A program made the translations under genes and the position numbers. A model generated the notes under the pieces. It had not been told where the DNA came from and ran no database searches. It saw only the letters and a list, made by a program, of their open reading frames with translations. Source: an uncultured Collinsella sp. (GTDB taxonomy: Bacteria; Actinomycetota; Coriobacteriia; Coriobacteriales; Coriobacteriaceae). Taken from it: DNA of 64,000 nt. Positions within the stretch are counted from its first letter, which is position 1. The number at the start of each line of letters is the position of its first letter. Positions 44,882 to 54,311 of the stretch are shown here, one piece after another. Where the stretch lies: positions 1 to 64,000 of the forward strand of contig UQLB01000010.1 in the NCBI GenBank assembly GCA_900541725.1, read 5' to 3'.

Positions 44882-46642
44882 GTGGCCGACCAGGACGTCA
44901 AGATGCTCATTGAGCGCATTATGGCCGAGGCCCGGACCCATCAGTCCGCCCGCTTCTCAAACAAAATCTATGCTGACGAGCCGATTCTCAAGACCGGCCG
45001 TCAAATGCAGAACTTCCTCCCCGACCAGTACCGCAAGATGCGCGAGATATCGCGCTGGCAGGATGATCCCAAGGGCGGCGCGGGGCGTTGGCTATCAGAG
45101 GCGGAGCTTTTTTACCGTCAGGGCTTACTGATGGCCGACTTCGAGGACGATTGTCCCTACAACGGCACCTTCAAGTCGTACTTTCCCACCTACAACGCCA
45201 TGAGCGACCGACAACTGCGCGGCTACTTTACCTGGCGCGCCCAGGTGCGCCGCGGCAATATCGAGGAAACGTCTACATCCTTTGCCTTCTTATATCTCTA
45301 TGAGCTGATCTGCGGCATTGGCGTAGATGATCCGCTCGATGGCTTTGACAAGATCAAGGCCTTTTGGGATGCCTATCGCGCCTTTGAGCCCGGCATCGAC
45401 CGGTTTGCACGCGTGTGGCTGCAGGATTACGCCGTTTTCCACGGGCTCGACCCCAAGCTGCTTCGTGACTCTAAAACCGTCATGTTCGACAACGCCCTTA
45501 TCGAGCTGCGACGCGCGGCTCGAGACCTTGCGCCCGCGCAGGCGCCGTCCGGTCAAACCGCTAAGCGCCGCAAAACCTCAGAGCCCACGCTCCCCCTTCC
45601 GCCTGACGAGACGCACGAGGAGCGGCTCATGACCGCCATCAATGCACTCTCCACGTACAGCCTGAATAACTCAAGGCTCGACCGCGAGCACCATCGCGAC
45701 CTGTGCCACGTGGCATGCGCCGTGTATGTCCGCATGACCCGCTACTATGACACGCACCGAAAGACCGGCATCGTGGCGAGTTTATTTGGGGAGGAGACGG
45801 CAATGCCCTACACCATGTTTGCCTCGGCCGTATTCTTTGCGCCCGAGCGCCACGAGGACTGCGAATACCGTCTGGACCCCATCCATATCTACCGTTGCCA
45901 AAACGGTTTTTGGGAATGCATGCGGATTCACGGCAGCAGACAAAAGAGCAGCAAACTTGGCGAGATGATGCGCGCCTGCGACCAACGCCTGCGCCTGGCC
46001 CTGGACCCTGCCCATCCCCTGAAGGAAGAAAAGGTCCCCAAATATCTGGCCAAGATTATCGATGACGAGATTGTGGCATGGCTTTCGTGGGACGCCGCAC
46101 ACCAGCCCGTCAAGATCGATATCGATTTGAGCCAGCTGGGGCACATTCGGAGCGCTGCCGCACAAACGCGCGAAGCGCTTTTGATCGACGAGGAACGCGA
46201 GGACGGCGCGTCCGCAGAAGCCGAGGCAGCGGACTCAGGGCAACCGGAAGCCGAGCCCGTAGCCGACGCGACGGTCGAGGCGGTCGCGGCGGCTGCAGGG
46301 CAGGACGAGTCCGACGAGCCGACCATATCCACCGAACAGTTTGGTGTCGTGGCACCGCTTCTCGCGCCGACGCCCGCGTTCGCAGCTGCTGCGCCCGCTG
46401 ACGCCACGAACGAGCTCGCGCCCGCCGCAGACGCCTATCTCCGCGCGCTGCTCGAGCACAACGCAGTACAGGCGGAATCGGCGGTAGTGCAATCGAAGCA
46501 GAGCGAGGACATGCTCGTCGATACCATCAACGAGGCGCTCTTTGACCTGGTGGGAGACACCGTTATCGAATTCGGCGCGGCAGGGCCGCAGATTATCGAG
46601 GACTACGAAGCAGACGTGAGAGGATACCTAGACCATGAGTGA
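44882..46642 (+). CDS. TerB-N/TerB-C domain protein
   Basis: A 586-residue protein. The N-terminal third has the TerB-N style block LFYRQGLLMADFEDDCPYNG...FPTYNAMSDRQLRGYFTWRAQVRRG. The middle is helical and resembles the non-TerB part of these chains. A low-complexity Ala/Glu linker (about 440-520) leads to a TerB-C-like acidic C-terminus (DAYLRALLEHN...INEALFDLVGDTVIEF). In known Ter and defence contexts such proteins accompany ATPases and helicases and may sense metal or regulate them. It starts at a GTG behind AGGAGAGG. The next gene overlaps by eight bases. No enzymatic activity is apparent. Confidence 0.8.
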   Translation: MADQDVKMLIERIMAEARTHQSARFSNKIYADEPILKTGRQMQNFLPDQYRKMREISRWQDDPKGGAGRWLSEAELFYRQGLLMADFEDDCPYNGTFKSYFPTYNAMSDRQLRGYFTWRAQVRRGNIEETSTSFAFLYLYELICGIGVDDPLDGFDKIKAFWDAYRAFEPGIDRFARVWLQDYAVFHGLDPKLLRDSKTVMFDNALIELRRAARDLAPAQAPSGQTAKRRKTSEPTLPLPPDETHEERLMTAINALSTYSLNNSRLDREHHRDLCHVACAVYVRMTRYYDTHRKTGIVASLFGEETAMPYTMFASAVFFAPERHEDCEYRLDPIHIYRCQNGFWECMRIHGSRQKSSKLGEMMRACDQRLRLALDPAHPLKEEKVPKYLAKIIDDEIVAWLSWDAAHQPVKIDIDLSQLGHIRSAAAQTREALLIDEEREDGASAEAEAADSGQPEAEPVADATVEAVAAAAGQDESDEPTISTEQFGVVAPLLAPTPAFAAAAPADATNELAPAADAYLRALLEHNAVQAESAVVQSKQSEDMLVDTINEALFDLVGDTVIEFGAAGPQIIEDYEADVRGYLDHE

Positions 46643-47939
46643 TACCGCATCCGCAGCACCCCGCGTGCCCAAGCGCGTCGCTGCCGTCATTCTCAACTCG
46701 CTCAAGGGCGGCGTGGTCCCGCGCATCGGCCTTCCTTACATCACCGTAGGGCGCGAGGTCGAGATCCGCGCCCTGCTCACCGATCTGAGTCTCATCGCCG
46801 ACGGTGGCGCGAGCTTCCGCTTTCTGGTCGGTCGTTACGGCGCCGGCAAGAGCTTTTTGCTCCAGACCATCCGCACGCACGCCATGGGCGAGGGATTCGT
46901 CGTCGCTGATGCCGACCTGTCGCCCGAGCGCCGCCTGCAGGGCGGTCAAGGACAGGGCCTTGCCACCTACCGCGAGCTCATCCGCAATATATCGACCAGG
47001 ACGCGCCCCGAGGGCGGTGCGCTCAACCTTATTTTGGATCGCTGGGTCGCCTCGTGTGCCGACGTCGACGAGTCGGTCGTCAATGCCCAACTGGCCCCGC
47101 TCGAGGAGATGGTCCACGGCTTCGACTTCACCCGCATGCTCCGCCGCTATCGCATGGCCGTCTCGGAGGGTGACGAAGAAGCTATGAGTCGCGTGACCAA
47201 ATGGATTCGCGGCGAATACCGCACCAAGAGTGAGGCACGCGCCGAGTTGGGCTCCTCGACCATCATCAGCGATGACGACTGGTACGACTACGTTAAGCTC
47301 ATTGCGCGCTTTTTGGTCTGCAGCGGCTACAAGGGCATGCTGGTGCTCATCGACGAGCTCGTGAATCTGTACAAGATTCCCAACGCGATTACGCGCCAAT
47401 ATAACTACGAGAAGATCCTGACCATGTACAACGACACGCTCCAGGGCAAGGCGCAGTACCTGGGCATGATCATGGGCGGCACGCCGACCTCCATCGAAGA
47501 CCGCCGCCGCGGCGTGTTCTCCTACGAGGCCCTGCGCAGCCGACTCGCTCAGGGCCGCTTTGCGCGCGAAGACCTTAAGGACATGCTCGCGCCCATCATC
47601 CGCCTGCAGCCACTCACCTATGAGGAGCTGCTGGTGCTGATCGAAAAACTCATGCAGATCCATGCCGGCTACTTTGGCTGGACGCCCACGCTTGCCGAAA
47701 ACGACTTGGTGGACTTTCTCAAGATTGAGTTCGGCCGCGTGGGAGCCGACACGCACTTGACGCCGCGTGAGGTTATCCGTGACTTTATCGAGCTGCTCGA
47801 TATCCTGTGTCAGAACCCCGATGCAAATGTGGCCGAGCTGCTGCAAAGCGTCGGCGGCGACGCGCTGGCGCCGGCAGCCGCAACAGGCGACACCGGCACC
47901 GCAGGCGGCGACCGCAACTTCGCCGAGTTCACCATCTAA
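46635..47939 (+). CDS. BrxD-like (DUF2791) P-loop ATPase
   Basis: A 434-residue ATPase. It opens with a VPRIGLPYITVGREVEIRAL lead-in typical of DUF2791/BrxD, then Walker A GRYGAGKSFLL (about 67-77) and a Walker B-like VLIDELVNLYK (about 237). It continues with a GGTPTSIEDRRRGVFSYEALRSRL sensor region and a C-terminal winged-helix-like helical part. BrxD is an accessory ATPase of some BREX phage-defence systems and pairs with an Lhr-like helicase there. The same pair occurs here without BREX core genes (no PglX, PglZ or BrxC seen). Confidence 0.85.
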   Translation: MSDTASAAPRVPKRVAAVILNSLKGGVVPRIGLPYITVGREVEIRALLTDLSLIADGGASFRFLVGRYGAGKSFLLQTIRTHAMGEGFVVADADLSPERRLQGGQGQGLATYRELIRNISTRTRPEGGALNLILDRWVASCADVDESVVNAQLAPLEEMVHGFDFTRMLRRYRMAVSEGDEEAMSRVTKWIRGEYRTKSEARAELGSSTIISDDDWYDYVKLIARFLVCSGYKGMLVLIDELVNLYKIPNAITRQYNYEKILTMYNDTLQGKAQYLGMIMGGTPTSIEDRRRGVFSYEALRSRLAQGRFAREDLKDMLAPIIRLQPLTYEELLVLIEKLMQIHAGYFGWTPTLAENDLVDFLKIEFGRVGADTHLTPREVIRDFIELLDILCQNPDANVAELLQSVGGDALAPAAATGDTGTAGGDRNFAEFTI

Positions 47940-48055
47940 CCTACCAAAAAGGGACAGGTTTATTTTGGCAGGTTTTATCTGGGCAAACGTTGAAGCAGTA
48001 ATGCAGCAAGCCGTTGCCAGCCGCGTTGAGAGATTCGTTGTTGAAAGGAGGCCCC
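47940..48055 (+). promoter_or_regulatory. 116-base gap with GGGACAGG repeat string
   Basis: Between the ATPase and helicase genes. It contains a GGGACAGGTTTATTTTGGCA string that looks like a dispersed intergenic element; GGACAGG recurs in the hairpin at 61848-61880. No terminator or promoter is clear. Read-through is likely. Confidence 0.3.
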
Positions 48056-50500
48056 GTGAACGCCTTTGACCGCTACGCCCCGTTTATCCAAGACTTCATC
48101 TACTCCCACGATTGGGAGAGCTTGCGCTCTATCCAGGTTGCGGCGGCAGATGCCATCTTCAACACACAGGACAATGTGCTCCTGACGGCATCCACGGCTT
48201 CCGGCAAAACCGAGGCGGCCTTCTTTCCCATCCTGACCGAGTTTTGGGAGAACCCGCCCGCAAGCGTGGGCGCCCTCTACATTGGCCCCCTCAAGGCGCT
48301 CATCAACGACCAATTCGTCCGCCTCAACGACCTGTGCGAAGAAGCCGATATCCCCGTCTGGCACTGGCATGGCGATGTCTCGCAATCACACAAGGCCAAA
48401 CTCATCAAAAAACCGAGCGGCATCCTACAGATTACGCCCGAGTCGCTCGAGGCGCTCCTGATCCATAAGCACATGGCGATCCCGCGCATGTTTTGCGACC
48501 TGCGCTATGTGGTTATCGACGAAGTCCATTCGCTCATGCGCGGCGACCGCGGCGGGCAGACGCTCTGTCTTATCGAGCGCCTCTCGCGCATGGCAGGCGT
48601 GCAGCCCCGCCGCATTGGCCTTTCGGCCACCATCGGCGACCCCGAGCGCACGGGCGCCTTTCTCTCGCAGGGAACGGGGCGCGACTGCGTTATCCCCCGC
48701 TTTGAGGAACCGCGCCGCGTGTGGCGCATCTCCATGGAGCACTTCTACAACTCGGGCCCCCAGGCGCAGCAGCGGGGATTCGAGAGCATGGGTCCTCAAG
48801 AGGCCGAAGTGCTTGCGTGCGAGCGTATTGAGACGGCGGCGCCCGCGGCGCTGCCCGCATCCGGACAAGACATGTGCCGCAGCGGACAGCTTGCACAGGA
48901 AGAACGCCGTCAACGTCGCGAGCAGGCGCGGGGCAAGGCCGCTCCCAAAGACCGTCGCACTTCCTCGGCCCCCGAGGGCGAAGTCGACATCCCACGAGCG
49001 ACCGAGCAGGCGCTTCTCAACCCCACCGACACGGCGCCCGACAACGCCGACCCCGGTATGGGCTATATCTTTGAGCATACGCGCGGCCGCAAGTGCCTGG
49101 TCTTTGCCAACTCGCGCGAGGAGGCAGAGGCCGTGTGCTCCATGCTGCGCAGCTACTGCGAGAGCCGGCACGAGCCCGACCGCTTTCTCATCCATCACGG
49201 CAATCTTTCGGCATCGCTACGCGAGACGGCCGAGGAGCTCATGCGCGACGAGGAGCAGGCGCAGACAACCGTCACCACCTCTACGTTGGAGCTCGGTATC
49301 GATATCGGCCGCCTGGAGCGCGCCTTCCAGATTGACGCGCCGTTTACCGTCAGCTCCTTTTTGCAGCGCATGGGGCGCACAGGCCGTCGCGACCTTCCGC
49401 CCGAGATGTGGTTTGTCATGCGTGAGGAAGAACCTGAGCCGCGCACGATGATGCCCGAAACCATTCCCTGGAAGCTCCTGCAGGGTATCGCGCTCGTACA
49501 ACTCTATCGCGAGGAAAAGTGGGTCGAGCCGCCCGAGCTCGATCGACTCCCCTACAGCCTGCTCTATCACCAGACTATGTCGACCCTCGCCAGCACCGGC
49601 GAGCTCACGCCGGCCGAACTTGCCCAGCGCGTGCTCACGCTCAGCTATTTCCACCGTGTCTCGGCAGACGATTACCGCGTGCTGCTACGTCACCTCATTA
49701 AGATCGACCATATCCAGGTCACCGAAGGTGGCGGGCTCATCGTGGGTCTCGCGGGCGAGCGCATCATCAACAACTTTAAGTTCTACGCCGTGTTCCAGGA
49801 AAACGAGGAGTTTACCGTCCGGAGCGAATCGGCCGAGCTGGGCACGATCGTTAATCCGCCCCCGCCCGGTGAGCGCATCGCCATCGCCGGACACTGCTGG
49901 ATTGTCGAGGAAGTGGACTGGAAGCGCCACACTGTCTTTGCCACGCAGGTCAAGGGCCGGGTGCCGGCCTACTTTGGCGACTGCCCCGGCGACATTAACA
50001 CGCATGTGCTCGAGCGCATGCGCCAAGCGCTCACTGAGCACGCAGCATATCCGTACCTTATGGGTAACGCACGGGCTCGCTTGGCGCAGGCTCGTCATAC
50101 CGCCGAGATTTCGGGCGCGGGAACTAAGCCGCTCATCAATCTGGGTGGCGACACCTGGGTGCTCTTCCCCTGGTTGGGCAGCTACGCCTTCCTAGCACTC
50201 GAGCGCATGCTTAAAATCAAATGCGCCGCTGAGCTGGGCCTTCGCGGACTCGACCCGTCACGCCCGTACTTTATGCAGTTTAAGATGAAGGCCGACGAGG
50301 AGACGTTCTTTGAGGTGCTCGCCGCCGAGGCCGAAAAGGACTTCGATCCCATCGAGCTCGTCTATCCTGGCGAGGTGCCTTACTTTGACCGCTACGACGA
50401 GTTTGTTCCCGAAGAGCTCGTGCGCAAGGGCTTTGCCGAAGGCGTGCTCGACATAGAGGGCATGAAGCAGCGCGTTCACGGCTGGCGCGACCACGCCTAA
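48056..50500 (+). CDS. Lhr-like superfamily 2 DNA helicase (BrxHII type)
   Basis: An 814-residue DEAD/DEAH-type helicase. Walker A is TASGKTE (about 46), motif II is IDEVHSL, with SATIGDPERTGAF, HHGNLSASLR, the Cys-free TTSTLELGIDIG and motif VI QRMGRTGRR. A charged insert (about 265-330) separates the two RecA lobes. A helical C-terminal region of ~400 residues resembles Lhr/MrfA and BrxHII proteins, which unwind DNA or RNA:DNA. The start is GTG at 48056 with AAAGGAGG directly upstream. It is the third gene of the TerB/BrxD-like operon. Confidence 0.87.
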   Translation: MNAFDRYAPFIQDFIYSHDWESLRSIQVAAADAIFNTQDNVLLTASTASGKTEAAFFPILTEFWENPPASVGALYIGPLKALINDQFVRLNDLCEEADIPVWHWHGDVSQSHKAKLIKKPSGILQITPESLEALLIHKHMAIPRMFCDLRYVVIDEVHSLMRGDRGGQTLCLIERLSRMAGVQPRRIGLSATIGDPERTGAFLSQGTGRDCVIPRFEEPRRVWRISMEHFYNSGPQAQQRGFESMGPQEAEVLACERIETAAPAALPASGQDMCRSGQLAQEERRQRREQARGKAAPKDRRTSSAPEGEVDIPRATEQALLNPTDTAPDNADPGMGYIFEHTRGRKCLVFANSREEAEAVCSMLRSYCESRHEPDRFLIHHGNLSASLRETAEELMRDEEQAQTTVTTSTLELGIDIGRLERAFQIDAPFTVSSFLQRMGRTGRRDLPPEMWFVMREEEPEPRTMMPETIPWKLLQGIALVQLYREEKWVEPPELDRLPYSLLYHQTMSTLASTGELTPAELAQRVLTLSYFHRVSADDYRVLLRHLIKIDHIQVTEGGGLIVGLAGERIINNFKFYAVFQENEEFTVRSESAELGTIVNPPPPGERIAIAGHCWIVEEVDWKRHTVFATQVKGRVPAYFGDCPGDINTHVLERMRQALTEHAAYPYLMGNARARLAQARHTAEISGAGTKPLINLGGDTWVLFPWLGSYAFLALERMLKIKCAAELGLRGLDPSRPYFMQFKMKADEETFFEVLAAEAEKDFDPIELVYPGEVPYFDRYDEFVPEELVRKGFAEGVLDIEGMKQRVHGWRDHA

Positions 50501-50527
50501 GACCAGTCTTTTTTGGGACGGGGAGAC

Positions 50528-51406
50528 TTACTTGTCGTGAAGGACGGTGCCGAGGAAGTCGGTGTCGAAGGGCACGGCTTCGGCAAAGGCGTAGTCGCCG
50601 TCGCTGGCGATGAGCAGGTAGTTTTCCTCGCCGCTGAACTTCGCATCGCCACATGGGACCACCCAGGCGTGGACGAATACCTCGAGTGCCGTGGCAGCGC
50701 AGTCGCGAAGGAACGTCACATCGCTCCCCTCGTTTGCGCTCACGATATTGGCCACGTAGATACCCCCGGGGTTCAGGCTGCCCCGCACCAGGCGCAGCGC
50801 CTCAACGGTCGCCAGCTCGCGCACGGGCTCGGCACCGCCAAAGCAATCGCTCACGACCACGTCGTAGCGACGATGGCCCACGCTCGTCACACCCAGATAC
50901 GAGCGAGCCTCAGCGGTAATCACTCGCAGGCGATCGCCCACCGTGCGCTCCAGCTCGTCCAGGTAGAACCAACGGCGCGCCAGGCGCGTAATCTCAGCAT
51001 CGTACTCAATGACGTCCATGCGCAAGCTCTCGTGCGACATCAGCGCAAACTTGGGATAGGCAAACCCGCCGCCGCCCAGCATGAGCATGCGGTCGATACC
51101 GTGACCATAGGCGTCATGCATTGCGCGCTCGGCCTCAAACACGTCGTCAAACGCACGATAGTACGCAAAGACGGGCTCTGCCCAACGCTCGCCAACGTAG
51201 CTTGCGCTTTGGTAGACTCCGCCTTGCACCAACACGCGAATCTCATCGCCGCCCTCATCGTGCACGCGTTTCACACGCGCCAACCCATTGCGGGTTCGCG
51301 CAACCTGCAGACAGGCAGCACGAACAGCGACAGCGGCCGCACCAAGCGCCGCGGCTCCCAGAGCAACGCCGGCAACGACGCCGGCAGAAACACTCGGCTT
51401 GTTCAT
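50528..51406 (-). CDS. spermidine synthase-like methyltransferase-fold protein, membrane-anchored
   Basis: A 292-residue protein. An N-terminal hydrophobic stretch (GVVAGVALGAAALGAAAVAVRAA) is followed by a Rossmann domain like spermidine synthase: MLMLGGGGFAYPK, VIEYDAEITRLAR, VVVSDCFGGAEPV and a PGGIYVANIV strand. The gatekeeper aspartates and full putrescine site are not evident, so it may bind a different substrate or be inactive. It starts directly after the elp3 stop (TAG-ATG). Confidence 0.72.
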   Translation of the reverse strand: MNKPSVSAGVVAGVALGAAALGAAAVAVRAACLQVARTRNGLARVKRVHDEGGDEIRVLVQGGVYQSASYVGERWAEPVFAYYRAFDDVFEAERAMHDAYGHGIDRMLMLGGGGFAYPKFALMSHESLRMDVIEYDAEITRLARRWFYLDELERTVGDRLRVITAEARSYLGVTSVGHRRYDVVVSDCFGGAEPVRELATVEALRLVRGSLNPGGIYVANIVSANEGSDVTFLRDCAATALEVFVHAWVVPCGDAKFSGEENYLLIASDGDYAFAEAVPFDTDFLGTVLHDK

Positions 51407-53314
51407 CTAGAGCTCCTTTTGCAGATAAAGGCCATGGTCATAAAATCCAAGATGGCGATAGTACTCGCGTGTGCCAATCGCACTAATCACGTTGATACGC
51501 GCATAACCCGCATCCCGGGCAATCTCGCATGCACGCTCTACGAGCAAACGCCCCAACCCGTGATGCTGCGCCGCCTGTCCCTGGTCGCCCACGCGTGCCG
51601 CCATGCCATACACGTGCACCTCGCGAATCATCGCCTCGTCCGGCGTCGTCGGCAACTCGTCCGCATGCGCGGCAACAAACGAATGGTCAGGCAGCGACAA
51701 CCGCAAAAAGCCCGCGATTTTGCCCTGCGGTGTCACCCACTGCAAAAAGCGCTCGTGCGTCACCGGCGTCTCGTACGCCACCCCCTCGTCAAGGGTCAGC
51801 TCATCCAGGTCGGCACCCGCCGTGCTGATCTCGCGATAACGAATCTCACGTACCGTCGTGCCCTCCCCACGAGCCGCCAAGCGGTTTTCGACGAGCTGAC
51901 GCAGGTTGGGCTTCTTGTTGCCCACCATGATGTCGTCGGAGCTAAAGTCGCGGATCATGCGACTGATGCGGCAGAACGCCGGCGTCACCACGATATCGTC
52001 GGCCAACACATCGAGCAGCTCTTCCTCGGTATAGGGGCGCCACTCGCCACGCTCGTAACAGCCCACCAGACGCGAGCCCTCGATGAGCGCGCACGGGTAG
52101 ACCTTGACCTCGTCGGGCATAAAGGCGCCCTCGGTCATAAAGCGCTCGTAGTCACGCTTGTCCCCCTCAGGCGTAGCACCCAACAAGTTGAGCATAAAGT
52201 GCGCGTGGATCTTAAAGCCAAACAGGCGCGCGAGCGAAAACGCCCGCTCGATCTGCGCCACCGAAATGCGGCGCTCGTTGATATCGAGCAGGTGCTGGTC
52301 AAGGCTTTGGATACCCATCTGTATCTTGGTGCAACCCAGGCGGCGGATGAGCGTGAGGGCCTGCGGCGTTACAGCATCGGGGCGCGTCTCGATAACGAGC
52401 CCCACCACGCGATGCTTCGCCGTCTCGTTGATGCGCTGCTGGCGCTCGAGCTCCTCCATCGTTGCCGTCTGCCACTCGGTGGCCTCGCCCCACGGCGTAC
52501 CGGGGCCGTACAGACGACGCACCGCACGGTTGTAGCCGCCCACGGCAGCATCCACACGCCCCTGCTCGTCGGCAACGCCGCTCGCAAGCTCAGCCTCATC
52601 GGTCGCAATACCGGCAGCCCGATAGCGCTCGCGGCGCTCTGTTACCACCGGCGGCAGAGCATCGGCAGGAGCGTCATCGAGCAGGCGTCCCGCCTCGGCA
52701 CGGCTGATGCCCGGACGCGCCAACATGGGGTTGGCCGCCACGCCGGCGACGGCATCGTCATTGAGCGCACGGAAAAGTTCCGACATAAACCACGTCTGAT
52801 ACCCTTGCGGATAGTCGCTCCAGGTGCCACCGAGCACGATGAGCTCTATCTTGTCGGTCGCATGCCCCATCTGCGAAAGCGCCGTCAAACGGGCACTCAC
52901 CTGCAGATACGGATCGAAGCAGTTTTGCTCCGCACGGGCACACGCCGGCTCGGCGTGCAGATAGCTCTTGGGCATGCGCAGATCGTTGGGGCAAAACAGG
53001 CAATCGCCCGAGCATGGCCAGGGCTTGGTGATGACGGTAATGGTCGCCACGCCCGAAGCCGTGCGACGAGGCTTCATACGCAGCACCTGCAGCAGTTGAC
53101 GTTCCAGCTCGGCATCGACATTCCACCCAGCCCAGCAAGCCGGCTCCTCACGTTTAACCCGCTGGTAGAACGGCAGCAGACGGCGCTTGGCCAAATCGCG
53201 TTTGTCGGCACCCTCACGGCGCGCCTCGGCATGTATCAGTTTGACGAGCGCTTTGTCGTCCACGGTCTCGCCGCGACGCAGAGCCTCGAGTATGTTCAAG
53301 ATAATCTGTTCCAT
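51407..53314 (-). CDS. elp3: bacterial Elp3, radical SAM/GNAT tRNA U34-modification protein
   Basis: A 635-residue Elp3 homologue that carboxymethylates wobble uridine in tRNAs using acetyl-CoA and SAM. The radical SAM CX3CX2C is in KPWPCSGDCLFCPND (about 100), followed by ELIVLGGTWSDYP and QMGIQSLDQHLLDINERR. A C-terminal GNAT acetyltransferase domain has GLGRLLVERACEIARDAGYARI. The chain is about 80 residues longer than usual because of an insert between about 190 and 280, which is Asp/Ala-rich. Archaeal and some bacterial Elp3s work without other Elongator subunits, and none are seen here. Confidence 0.92.
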   Translation of the reverse strand: MEQIILNILEALRRGETVDDKALVKLIHAEARREGADKRDLAKRRLLPFYQRVKREEPACWAGWNVDAELERQLLQVLRMKPRRTASGVATITVITKPWPCSGDCLFCPNDLRMPKSYLHAEPACARAEQNCFDPYLQVSARLTALSQMGHATDKIELIVLGGTWSDYPQGYQTWFMSELFRALNDDAVAGVAANPMLARPGISRAEAGRLLDDAPADALPPVVTERRERYRAAGIATDEAELASGVADEQGRVDAAVGGYNRAVRRLYGPGTPWGEATEWQTATMEELERQQRINETAKHRVVGLVIETRPDAVTPQALTLIRRLGCTKIQMGIQSLDQHLLDINERRISVAQIERAFSLARLFGFKIHAHFMLNLLGATPEGDKRDYERFMTEGAFMPDEVKVYPCALIEGSRLVGCYERGEWRPYTEEELLDVLADDIVVTPAFCRISRMIRDFSSDDIMVGNKKPNLRQLVENRLAARGEGTTVREIRYREISTAGADLDELTLDEGVAYETPVTHERFLQWVTPQGKIAGFLRLSLPDHSFVAAHADELPTTPDEAMIREVHVYGMAARVGDQGQAAQHHGLGRLLVERACEIARDAGYARINVISAIGTREYYRHLGFYDHGLYLQKEL

Positions 53315-53411
53315 GTCCCCATTGTAAAGGCAAAGGCGCCGAAGCCGACCACGGCCCCGGCGCCTCCATCAAAGAGCATGCCTATATGTACCGATCTCCG
53401 AAAACCTCATG

Positions 53412-54311
53412 TCACTCCGGATCAAACGACATGTCGCCCGAATCGACTTCAAAACGATACGTGGCAGACTTATCGCCGTTATCGAATTCAAGATTCAAAA
53501 TGGTCTCGCCGTCGTAGCCAAGCGGAAGGAAATCGCTCTCGAAGTCGCCACTGCCCAAGGTGAGGCTCGCCTTAAAGCCCGTAGAGCTCGGAACCGTCAT
53601 CTCCACATCGCCCGAGCCCACGCTCACGTCCATCGACTTCGCGGGGGCCTGGTAGAGCTCGAATGTCACATCGCCCGAACCGACCTCGGCATTCAGGGTA
53701 TCGGTCACGGTGCCCGTAAACTCAACGTCTCCCGAGTCCAAAGTCAGGTTGAGGTCATGACATGCAATGTCCGTGACCGTCAGATCGCCCGATCCTACAT
53801 TCGCTGTAATGCCCACCATGTTATCGGCAACTTCGCGCGGCAGTTCGACGGTAACTGTGCGGTCAATGGCGCGCTCGTCATCGCAATCGAACTGGCGAAT
53901 CTTGAGCGTAGAACCCTTAACCTCGGCCAGATTTTGGGTTGCCGCATCGAAGGCAACGGTCCCCGTTGCCACACGCCCGCTTTCAATTACGCGCACCGGC
54001 CCGCCGGAGACGTGTTTGATCTCGACCGTGCCCGACGTCACGTCCAAGTCAAGCGATGTGAACGCGTCGGCATCAAACGTTTCGCTCGAAAGCTGTTGAG
54101 GCCGAGCGGAATAGTTACCGCTACCCAAAAGATCGTCCTCGTCAACCGCATCGTCCATACCAGACAAGCCGGATACAACATCGTCGAGATTCCACGGACC
54201 ATCAAAATGAATCAATATCCGCGAAAAGCCACAGACAAGCCCGATGATAAGCACAAACGCTCCGATGCCAACGCCCAAGCGTACCTTGGACTCATGCGAA
54301 AGCTTCATCAT
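53412..54311 (-). CDS. DUF4097 membrane protein with beta-strand repeats
   Basis: A 299-residue protein. One N-terminal transmembrane helix (LGVGIGAFVLIIGLVCGFS) is followed by an extracellular region of repeated short strands with the DUF4097 pattern NVGSGDL..., LDSGDV..., EVGSGDV..., VGSGDVEM and LGSGDFES. These make a right-handed beta-helix-like repeat. Function unknown; family members are often encoded with XRE regulators. The start overlaps the previous stop (ATGA) and is translationally coupled to the XRE gene. Confidence 0.82.
   Translation of the reverse strand: MMKLSHESKVRLGVGIGAFVLIIGLVCGFSRILIHFDGPWNLDDVVSGLSGMDDAVDEDDLLGSGNYSARPQQLSSETFDADAFTSLDLDVTSGTVEIKHVSGGPVRVIESGRVATGTVAFDAATQNLAEVKGSTLKIRQFDCDDERAIDRTVTVELPREVADNMVGITANVGSGDLTVTDIACHDLNLTLDSGDVEFTGTVTDTLNAEVGSGDVTFELYQAPAKSMDVSVGSGDVEMTVPSSTGFKASLTLGSGDFESDFLPLGYDGETILNLEFDNGDKSATYRFEVDSGDMSFDPE

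Noticed and set aside
46635..50500. Complete BREX system
   Set aside because: Only BrxD-like and BrxHII-like genes are present. No PglX, PglZ, BrxA, BrxB or BrxC candidates lie within the window.
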